Source: Neobacillus sp. DY30 (GTDB lineage: Bacteria; Bacillota; Bacilli; Bacillales; Cytobacillaceae). Taken from it: DNA of 64,000 nucleotides. Below the pieces are notes generated by a model. That model was not told the origin of the DNA. It did no database searches and saw only the letters and a list, made by a program, of their open reading frames with translations. Position 1 is the first letter of the stretch. Each line of letters starts with the position of its first letter. Below, piece after piece: positions 8,276 to 14,539 of the stretch. Where the stretch lies: the NCBI RefSeq assembly GCF_030123065.1, contig NZ_CP126093.1:4656001-4720000 (forward strand), written 5' to 3'. The position numbers were made by a program, and so were the translations under genes.

Positions 8276-9385
8276 CTAAATTGGAATTTCTAGTTGAATC
8301 TCTGTTCCTTTCCCTAGTTCGCTTCTTAAACGGAACGTCCCATTTAATGCCTCTGTTCGTGCTTTCATATTTTTTAATCCGAACGACGGCAGTTCATGCT
8401 TTTCATCGAAATAGAAGCCGCAGCCCTTATCTTGGATGGTCATGGTTACGGAATCACTGCTCCTATTTAACGTTAACGACACTTGGGTGGTTTGAGAATG
8501 TTTTTTACAATTCCCAAGTGCTTCCTGTCCAATTCTCCATAGTTCTTCCTCGACCTTTTCAGGAAAACTAGAAATTCCAGTTAATTTTGCCTCAATCGTC
8601 AGTCCAAGCATTTCCGCATAGCTGCTTAATGCACTAAGAATCCCATTTTCAAGCCCCTTTGGTTTTAGCTGCCAAATCAGCGCCCTCATTTCCCCGAGTG
8701 CATCCTGAGCGAGATCCTGGATATAGGAGAAGGTTTGCTTAACCTCTTCATTGTCTGTCATTTCCCTGCCCGCTCTTGCAGTCAGGCTTAGCGAGAAAAG
8801 TAATTGATTTACAGAATCATGCAAGTCTCTGGCAAGACGATTCCGCTCTGATATCAGTGCCGTCTCTTGTTCTCTTTGAGTTAATTTTATTCTTTTTAAT
8901 GCCGTTCCAATTTGAAAAGCAACAGCTTCAAGGAGGGCAAGTTCATCTTTTTGAAAATGAGTCTTGTTAGGCGATCCGACATTTAATAAGCCAAACCGCT
9001 CATTTCCAGCCCTCAGAGGGACGGTAGCATGATGGGTCAAACCACCAGTATCTCCTGCGTTATCGAGGATAACATTTTCAATTCGCTGACATTCGATAAT
9101 GTTTACAGCCTTGTTCAATTTACCGCTATTATATCGGCTGACACACCAGCAATCTCCCTGACACATTCTTTGGTTATGATTTTGTGATAATGGTTCAGGT
9201 AACGCAACTTTGGCAGCCAGTTGATGTGCTCCCTTTTCATCTATTAAAAAAATCCAGCCCGTTTGCAGCCCCGTCAGATGTAATAGTTTTGTTAATACCC
9301 CAGCTAAAACGGTCTTTGAATCTGTTCCTTCATTCAAGAGTTCGGCGATTTCTTTCAAGATACCGATTTCTTCATTTCTGGACAT
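8276..9385 (-). CDS. yhcY: GAF-domain sensor histidine kinase (YhcY/AirS-like)
   Basis: A cytosolic sensor kinase of about 369 residues without membrane spans. It has a GAF domain (about residues 15-165), a HisKA_3 dimerisation helix with the phospho-acceptor in ERNRLARDLHDSV (His at about 189) and an HATPase domain (GQEALGNCKKHS, DKGCGF, GLKNMKARTEAL). ATG 9385 is preferred over TTG 9400 because GGGAGAGG is correctly spaced. The GAF domain contains a C-x3-C-x-C cluster (MCQGDCWC) plus a further Cys about 18 residues later. This resembles the iron-sulfur ligand set reported for staphylococcal AirS, so oxygen/redox sensing is a reasonable inference. Confidence 0.85.
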   Translation of the reverse strand: MSRNEEIGILKEIAELLNEGTDSKTVLAGVLTKLLHLTGLQTGWIFLIDEKGAHQLAAKVALPEPLSQNHNQRMCQGDCWCVSRYNSGKLNKAVNIIECQRIENVILDNAGDTGGLTHHATVPLRAGNERFGLLNVGSPNKTHFQKDELALLEAVAFQIGTALKRIKLTQREQETALISERNRLARDLHDSVNQLLFSLSLTARAGREMTDNEEVKQTFSYIQDLAQDALGEMRALIWQLKPKGLENGILSALSSYAEMLGLTIEAKLTGISSFPEKVEEELWRIGQEALGNCKKHSQTTQVSLTLNRSSDSVTMTIQDKGCGFYFDEKHELPSFGLKNMKARTEALNGTFRLRSELGKGTEIQLEIPI

Positions 9386-9465
9386 CCTATCCTCTCCCAA
9401 TTTTGCATCTATTGATTAAATCATAGTCGTATCACAATCTAGCTGGCAAGTATGAAACAGCCCCA

Positions 9466-9494
9466 AAAAGCTGACTACTTAATCGTCAGCTTTT
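9466..9494 (-). terminator. Terminator of the SDR/QueA-like/VOC operon
   Basis: A perfect 10-bp stem (9466-9475 with 9485-9494, AAAAGCTGAC) spans the stop codon of the VOC gene and, on the minus strand, ends in a short T-run. It closes the three-gene operon. Confidence 0.7.
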
Positions 9495-9841
9495 GCAGTC
9501 TGTAAGAATTCGATTACCTCATTGTCAGGACCTTGATAAAAGACGATATTCCAGCCATTTTTCAGCTTACAGGGTCCCTCTATTGCCGATATCCCATTTT
9601 CATTGAAACTACTGATAACCTGTTGGTTTGTGTCAACCTCAAAACAGATATGAACACCTTGGGAAACTTGCTGATGCCCTCCTGAAATGAGTTCAAGCCT
9701 GAAATTATTATTTTTTAAAAAGACAATATTTTCTTCGTTAAATTGAAGTCTTCCTTCTTCATGAAGCCCAAGATACTTTTGATAAAATGCAATTGATGTC
9801 TCCAAGTCACTTACTTCAATCGCAAAATGGTGAAAGCGCAT
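9479..9841 (-). CDS. VOC (glyoxalase/bleomycin-resistance fold) protein
   Basis: A 120-residue single-module vicinal-oxygen-chelate protein: MRFHHFAIEVSD...FYQKYLGL at the start and PDNEVIEFLQ at the end. The first-strand His and the C-terminal Glu are the usual metal ligands of the glyoxalase I fold, so metal-dependent chemistry on a small molecule is plausible; the substrate is unknown. It begins 12 bases after the QueA-like gene, with AAGGAG before the ATG, so the two are almost certainly co-transcribed. The usual functional unit is a dimer. Confidence 0.8.
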   Translation of the reverse strand: MRFHHFAIEVSDLETSIAFYQKYLGLHEEGRLQFNEENIVFLKNNNFRLELISGGHQQVSQGVHICFEVDTNQQVISSFNENGISAIEGPCKLKNGWNIVFYQGPDNEVIEFLQTAKADD

Positions 9842-9853
9842 GGTAAAACTCCT

Positions 9854-10885
9854 TTATAAGATTAGATTCATATCTCCAAACTCGTGCCACAAGTAACGCT
9901 GATTAATGGCCTCTTCATAGGCATTCCATAACAAATTTTGAGGGATAAACGCCGTAAGCATATCCAAATGACTGGCCTTTGGTTCGTGGAGACCTGTAAT
10001 AATGCCATCGACCATTTTCAACTTAAAATTTTGATTAATATAAAGATTGGTTATCCCATTCAAATTGCCAGTAATCCCTGCACTTTCTAGTGCTCTTACA
10101 ACCGTAGTTCCAACTGCGATTATCCTGCCGCCTGACACCTTGGTTTTATTAATTTTTTCAATAGTTTTTTCTGAAAGACGATATTCTTCGTAATTATCAG
10201 TTGGCGATGTCTCTAACTCGTCATCCAACAAATAGCTAAGCCCCGTATGAAGCTGAATAAAATCGAGCTCAATCCCCTTTTTCTGAAGGTTAAATAACAG
10301 TTCCCAGCTGAAAGCTCGGCCAGCGGATGGCATTTCAACGGAGCCTGGATGGCTCGCAAATACGGTTTGGTAATAATCCAGCCCCCATTTGTTATGAATA
10401 TATTCATAGCGAACCGGCTCTCCGAGAGAATAAATACTATTAAAAAGGTCTGTTCCTTTCTTAGAGAAAAGAATTGTTTTAAGAGGCGAGTTCTCGTTCA
10501 TAGCAATTATGACTGCAGATAGGTCGGATGAAAATTGCAGGATATCCCCCAGTCTAATGTCATCAGTCACGATTAAGACGTCCCAAGTCTCTTCATTGTG
10601 TCGTCTGGCCAGTCTGATTTCAACTTCTTGTTCGATAGGTTTTGTGTGTCTATATAAATCAGCGTTTAAAATGGCGGGTACCGTTCGGCTGTTGTTCATG
10701 ACCACCAAGTCTCCAGGCTTTAAATAATCAGCAAGGCGAAAGAATTTGTCATGGCTGACAGCCCCAGTTTTCTTGTCTAAAACCATCATCTTAACATGAT
10801 CTCGTCTAATCCCCCTCCGTTCAGGTGGATGAGAAGCATTTAACTCGGAAGGTAAATAGAAATCAAATGCAGTTGCTCCCATCAT
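9854..10885 (-). CDS. Divergent QueA-like AdoMet ribosyltransferase-isomerase paralogue
   Basis: This 343-residue protein aligns over its whole length with QueA (FDFYLPSEL near the N-terminus, QTVFASHPGS, GGRIIAVGTTVVRALE, HEFGDMNLIL at the end), but motifs that are nearly invariant in true QueA are changed. NDTRVLPAR becomes NNSRTVPAI, APTAGLHF becomes MPSAGRAF, GLGTFRPV becomes GLSYLLDD, and NFHLPKSTL becomes GLHEPKASH. A canonical queA is present at 4.8 kb, so redundancy is unlikely and a different substrate is inferred. Its ATG overlaps the SDR stop (ATGA); ATG 10882 is an equally good start. Function is unassigned. Confidence 0.8.
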   Translation of the reverse strand: MMGATAFDFYLPSELNASHPPERRGIRRDHVKMMVLDKKTGAVSHDKFFRLADYLKPGDLVVMNNSRTVPAILNADLYRHTKPIEQEVEIRLARRHNEETWDVLIVTDDIRLGDILQFSSDLSAVIIAMNENSPLKTILFSKKGTDLFNSIYSLGEPVRYEYIHNKWGLDYYQTVFASHPGSVEMPSAGRAFSWELLFNLQKKGIELDFIQLHTGLSYLLDDELETSPTDNYEEYRLSEKTIEKINKTKVSGGRIIAVGTTVVRALESAGITGNLNGITNLYINQNFKLKMVDGIITGLHEPKASHLDMLTAFIPQNLLWNAYEEAINQRYLWHEFGDMNLIL

Positions 10886-11601
10886 AATCCCTCCCCTGTA
10901 AACTCTTGAGCTTCAAATCGCTGACCTGTTATTCCGGCCGACTTTTCTGACGCTAGATATAAGAATACGTTAACAACATCCTCTGGTTTTGCTAATGGAT
11001 AATCACAGTCAGGAACAGCTAATTGGTGCATTTCTGTATCCATTTCCCCTGGATCAACCATATTTACACGTATATTTGTTGAACTTAATTCATCTGCCCA
11101 GGTTTCGGTGAGACCTTCAACAGCAAATTTAGAAATACCGTATGCTCCCCAGCCTGCATAGCCCACATTCCCTGCTTCTGAAGTAACATTAATAATAGAG
11201 CCTTGGTTTCGCTGCAGCATTCCAGGAATCACTCTTCTTGTTACAAGGAATGGTGAGATTGAATTTACTCGTAATACTTCAGCAAAGTCTTCTTCCGGAT
11301 AATCGAGCAATAGCGGCATTGGACTTGGTCCGAGAATCGAAGCATTGTTTATGAGAATATCTATTTGACCAAAAGCATCCTCTGTCATGGCAACAAACCT
11401 TTCTACATCTCTGGTTAGTGAAATATCTGCCGTTACAGCAAGCACTTCAGCACCTAACGCTTCTGCTTCTTCTTTAACTTTTAATAACCCTTTCGATGTT
11501 CTCGAACAAATCGCTAACAGAGCCCCTTCTTTTGCAAATGCTAATGTTAATGCTCTTCCTAAGCCTTTAGAGGCACCTGTAATCATAACTACTTTTTTCA
11601 T
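10882..11601 (-). CDS. Short-chain dehydrogenase/reductase
   Basis: A 239-residue classical SDR. It shows the Rossmann cofactor loop TGASKGLGRA (residues 8-17), an NNAS motif after beta-4, and the catalytic YxxxK as YGISK with the Ser in NVTSEAG. The CSRTSK turn after beta-2 (Ser-Arg) suggests NADP preference. It is the first gene of a three-gene operon, with AAAGGAGCGA before ATG 11601, and is translationally coupled to the QueA paralogue by a 4-base overlap. The substrate is unknown. Confidence 0.88.
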   Translation of the reverse strand: MKKVVMITGASKGLGRALTLAFAKEGALLAICSRTSKGLLKVKEEAEALGAEVLAVTADISLTRDVERFVAMTEDAFGQIDILINNASILGPSPMPLLLDYPEEDFAEVLRVNSISPFLVTRRVIPGMLQRNQGSIINVTSEAGNVGYAGWGAYGISKFAVEGLTETWADELSSTNIRVNMVDPGEMDTEMHQLAVPDCDYPLAKPEDVVNVFLYLASEKSAGITGQRFEAQEFTGEGL

Positions 11602-11750
11602 CTTAATCGCTCCTTTAAGGGTTTCACTTGATGTCTTTAGCTTAAAGGATTTTGGAAATACTTCCCTCCGAAAAAAGCTTGAACTTTATCTACAACTTTA
11701 GGATGAGAAAAATAGAATGACGTTGAAATACAAGAATTATACGCCAAAAA

Positions 11751-11982
11751 GGACCTCATGAAGTTTATGAGGTCCGAAATTTTATTGGAAACGGAACTAT
11801 GGGCTTCATGAAGTGTTTATGAAGCCTAAAATCTTATTGAAAACGGAAAAATGGGCTTCATGAAGCGTTTATGATGCCCGAAATCTTATTGAAAACGGAA
11901 AAATGGGCTTCATGAAGCGTTTATGATGCCCGAGATCTTTTGGATACGAATAAATGGGCTTCATGAAGCTTCCATGAAGCCC
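11751..11982. repeat. Tandem hairpin array 1 (five units, 50-52 bp period)
   Basis: Five hairpin-forming units start at 11751, 11801, 11853, 11905 and 11955. Each is about 25-28 bases, of the form GGGCTTCATGAAGC...ATGAAGCCC, with an inner self-complementary GCTTCATGAAGC. They are separated by about 24-25 bases of conserved A-rich linker. The first unit has compensating changes (GGACCTCAT...ATGAGGTCC) that keep pairing, which argues for selection on structure. The array lies in the 450-base gap between bofC and the SDR gene. No ORF with a ribosome binding site is seen. The rest of the gap (11602-11750, 11983-12054) shows no other clear element. Confidence 0.85.
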
Positions 11983-12054
11983 AAAATTCTTTCGGGTTAA
12001 CGATATTGGTTCTCATATATCATATTCCAAACTAATTTTTACCTTTTATGAGAA

Positions 12055-12606
12055 TTATTCTTGCATCGAATAAGGTTTAAAGGTTTCTAGTACTTCTACA
12101 TAACGGTCTCTTGTTTTAATAGGGATACCTTGAATCAGTTCTTCTTGCTTTTTACTTTCGAGTTTTTTTACATCAATCTGAAAAAAAGATTGAATGATTC
12201 GGGATGGATCAGGACGGCCATTATAGATAGTCAATACGCCGTCGTCAGTTATTCCAAAATAGCCATTCGCTTTTAGTAATGGAGATATATCATCCACCTG
12301 TTTTCTAAAAACCATGGTAGATTCATCAATATCTACTAACTGCCATTGATCATACTTGGCCCAAAAGTTTTCAATAGACCAGTAAGAATCAAGAACAACT
12401 TCCTCACTTATTTCTCCATCTAGATAGATTCTTTCCAAAATAATGGTCAGGTGCTGAGGTTCCGACTTTTGCTGATCCTGATGGTTTTCCATTTGTTCGG
12501 CGAAACCAGTTATTACTATCCCTGGCACTGTTCCGATAGACATGAAGAGAACAACTGTAACCAAGGCTAACCAAAGCCGATACTGAGCTACCCAATTGAA
12601 CCTCAT
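12055..12606 (-). CDS. bofC: BofC, forespore-secreted checkpoint regulator
   Basis: BofC is made in the forespore, exported to the intermembrane space and restrains SpoIVB signalling, thereby delaying pro-sigma-K processing. The 183-residue protein has an N-terminal signal/anchor (residues 10-35), then the two BofC domains: LTIILERIYLDGEISEE... and the C-terminal FGITDDGVLTIYNGRP, with a repeat of that fold to the end. Neighbourhood with ruvA and safA matches B. subtilis. The proteins it acts with, SpoIVFA and SpoIVFB, are encoded at 29-31 kb. Confidence 0.9.
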   Translation of the reverse strand: MRFNWVAQYRLWLALVTVVLFMSIGTVPGIVITGFAEQMENHQDQQKSEPQHLTIILERIYLDGEISEEVVLDSYWSIENFWAKYDQWQLVDIDESTMVFRKQVDDISPLLKANGYFGITDDGVLTIYNGRPDPSRIIQSFFQIDVKKLESKKQEELIQGIPIKTRDRYVEVLETFKPYSMQE

Positions 12607-12698
12607 GCATAATCACCTCTTATTATTAGAGATCTACTTTGCTTCAGTACTAGTTTAGCCTTTATTTCCCTTTTTATCCTTTATGGTAGAAATGAAAA

Positions 12699-12725
12699 AG
12701 ACAAAGCCCGTTTTCAGCTTTGTCT
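12699..12725 (-). terminator. Terminator after the coxA-like gene
   Basis: A perfect 9-bp stem (AGACAAAGC at 12699-12707 with 12717-12725) with a 9-base loop is followed on the minus strand by TTTTTC. It lies just downstream of the lipoprotein gene. Confidence 0.8.
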
Positions 12726-12734
12726 CTTACATTT

Positions 12735-13442
12735 TTATTTTTGAGGTTTACGACTATTTGGTTCTAATGGCTGCGAATCATTGTTTCTGTTACCTTCACG
12801 TCCTAGCGCCCCATCATCAATTATGACCTGAACAGATTTCCCACCGGATAATGGCTGGACAGCGTCTCGGATAGCTCTTTTTGTTTCTTCCGTATGCTTA
12901 TTGTTTTCTAGCTTAACGGAAACCATAACGTAGTTTCCATATAGAACGGAACGGACTTCTCGGACATTTTCAACGTCTGATACTCTGCTTTTAATTCTTT
13001 CGGTTATACGATCCTGAGATTCAGGTTTTGTTGTCGTACCTGTGGTCCCAAGTCTTTGATTTAAATGACCATGATAATTTGCGTCACTCGTACTAAACTG
13101 ATTATCTCTTTGGAAAAAGTTATGGTCATGGTTTGCGAGCGGTTTTGTTGGGTTCGGTGGATTTCCATTTTCATCTCTGTTGCTAAACCGCTTCCTTCGT
13201 TCTTCATTATTTGCTTGGTTTTCTACACCAAGAGTGTGATCCATTAATTCTGTGAATGGACCATCATTGTCCCCTGGCATACCATTGGTGCCATTTTTAT
13301 GATTTTCATCGGAATAGTAACCCACCGGCTGTCCCATGCCTTTGTTATCTTTGTCCATAGCAGCACGGTTATCATTTCCGCAACCTGACAGCCCAACAGC
13401 TAGTAAGGCGGACAGAGGAATTATCCACTGTTTCAAGTTCAA
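12735..13442 (-). CDS. coxA: YhcN/YlaJ-family sporulation lipoprotein, CoxA-like
   Basis: A spore lipoprotein of about 235 residues. The signal peptide QWIIPLSALLAVGLSGC ends in a lipobox with Cys about residue 21. A low-complexity Asn/Gly/Asp-rich linker follows, then a YhcN/YlaJ domain (DRITERIKSRVSDVENVREV...YVMVSVKL). In B. subtilis coxA lies beside safA and encodes a cortex-associated protein of this family. I place the start at TTG 13442, 8 bases after AGAGGGGG; the longer ATG frame to 13538 would run through a perfect hairpin and spoil the signal peptide. A CotS-like gene separates it from safA here. Confidence 0.75.
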   Translation of the reverse strand: MNLKQWIIPLSALLAVGLSGCGNDNRAAMDKDNKGMGQPVGYYSDENHKNGTNGMPGDNDGPFTELMDHTLGVENQANNEERRKRFSNRDENGNPPNPTKPLANHDHNFFQRDNQFSTSDANYHGHLNQRLGTTGTTTKPESQDRITERIKSRVSDVENVREVRSVLYGNYVMVSVKLENNKHTEETKRAIRDAVQPLSGGKSVQVIIDDGALGREGNRNNDSQPLEPNSRKPQK

Positions 13443-13464
13443 ATGAAAAACCCCCTCTAGGATG

Positions 13465-13490
13465 CATGAGCATAAATAAATATGCTCATG
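13465..13490 (-). other. Perfect hairpin in the coxA 5' leader
   Basis: A perfect 10-bp stem (CATGAGCATA at 13465-13474 with 13481-13490) and 6-base loop lies just upstream of the AGAGGGGG ribosome binding site of the lipoprotein gene. No T-run follows it on the minus strand, so it looks like an mRNA leader or stability hairpin rather than a terminator. Confidence 0.5.
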
Positions 13491-13543
13491 GTTAGGTTGT
13501 GAGCTCCTGAGGGGATTTATTCTGCCAGAATAGACCATGTAAA

Positions 13544-14539
13544 TTAGTTTGTTATCACTTTTAATCCTTCAATAAATTTTTTCCGTGAATAAAACTGGCC
13601 AATGGTTAATTCCATGATTTGTTTATATTTTTGATGATCTCTATACGAACCTTCACGAATAAGCCTGTTCCATTCCCGAAATATATCTGCAGGGTATGCT
13701 AATGCGTATACAAACGCCTTCTTTTTCAAAAGTTCTTCATATTGTGAATATCGAGCGAGCCGTTCAAAAGACCAATCGAGACTGGGAAGAATTCGATTGG
13801 CATATTGCAAATAATCTAAGCACGCTGGACCAATACTAATTAAATCAAAATCAATTAGATTCAATACACCATTGGCATCACGCAAGAAGTTATGATGTGC
13901 AACATCTCCGTGAAGAATACAAAATGGTTCATTTAGGTACAGAGATCGATTATTATCCATCCCACTTAGGGACCATTTAGCCCAACCGATCATTTCTTCC
14001 AATATTTTATCACTAATAAAATATTTCAAAGTAGAGATGTTTGATGTGAACGTTTTACCTCTGTCTCTCCATTTTTCAATAATAGCCCCTTTTGGAATCA
14101 GCGTTCGATAACGTGACTCAAAGGATGACGTTACTTGATGAAACTGCTCTAGAAGTTCAAGTCCCTCCTGCCGATTTTTCTGGGATTGAAATGAAAAAGG
14201 GATTTTATTTGGGGTAATGTACTCCATACATCCAAAATAGGTCCCCTCAAAAAAGAGTGGTTCTTTTATTTCGGGATGTACAAAAAGATAGGTTTTTAAA
14301 AAGCCTTCTTTTCTTAGGGTTGAAGTAAATGCTTCCTGAAGACGAAGCCGTTTATTAGTATGAAACCCTTTAAGCATATACGAACCTTTTTCTGTTCTTA
14401 TCAAAATTACACTTTTCCGATAGGGCACCATTTCCACAATAGTTTCTCTAAATTGGGAACGCAAATAAGAGAGGAGACGAATGAAATAATCATCGTCTCC
14501 TTTTTGATTAAAAGTCATACTCATTGCTTTCATCTTCAT
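13544..14539 (-). CDS. CotS/YutH-type kinase-fold (APH family) protein
   Basis: A 331-residue protein with the aminoglycoside-phosphotransferase/CotS fold. The catalytic-loop signature is intact: HGDVAHHN with His210, Asp212 and Asn217, followed by metal-binding DFD at 230-232. The N-lobe Lys lies in GSYMLKGF. Proteins of this group are often spore-coat associated; the substrate is unknown. The frame begins inside the safA 3' end (32-base overlap from ATG 14539; ATG 14518 is an alternative), so translation is probably coupled to safA. It is inserted between safA and coxA, which are adjacent in B. subtilis. Confidence 0.75.
   Translation of the reverse strand: MKMKAMSMTFNQKGDDDYFIRLLSYLRSQFRETIVEMVPYRKSVILIRTEKGSYMLKGFHTNKRLRLQEAFTSTLRKEGFLKTYLFVHPEIKEPLFFEGTYFGCMEYITPNKIPFSFQSQKNRQEGLELLEQFHQVTSSFESRYRTLIPKGAIIEKWRDRGKTFTSNISTLKYFISDKILEEMIGWAKWSLSGMDNNRSLYLNEPFCILHGDVAHHNFLRDANGVLNLIDFDLISIGPACLDYLQYANRILPSLDWSFERLARYSQYEELLKKKAFVYALAYPADIFREWNRLIREGSYRDHQKYKQIMELTIGQFYSRKKFIEGLKVITN

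Noticed and set aside
9854..10885. Second queA as a simple duplicate gene
   Set aside because: Every main catalytic-loop motif differs from the canonical copy in this window, so it is treated as a divergent paralogue.
13443..13538. Longer N-terminus of the coxA-like lipoprotein
   Set aside because: It would bury the signal peptide behind 32 residues and translate through a perfect hairpin; the TTG at 13442 has a good binding site.
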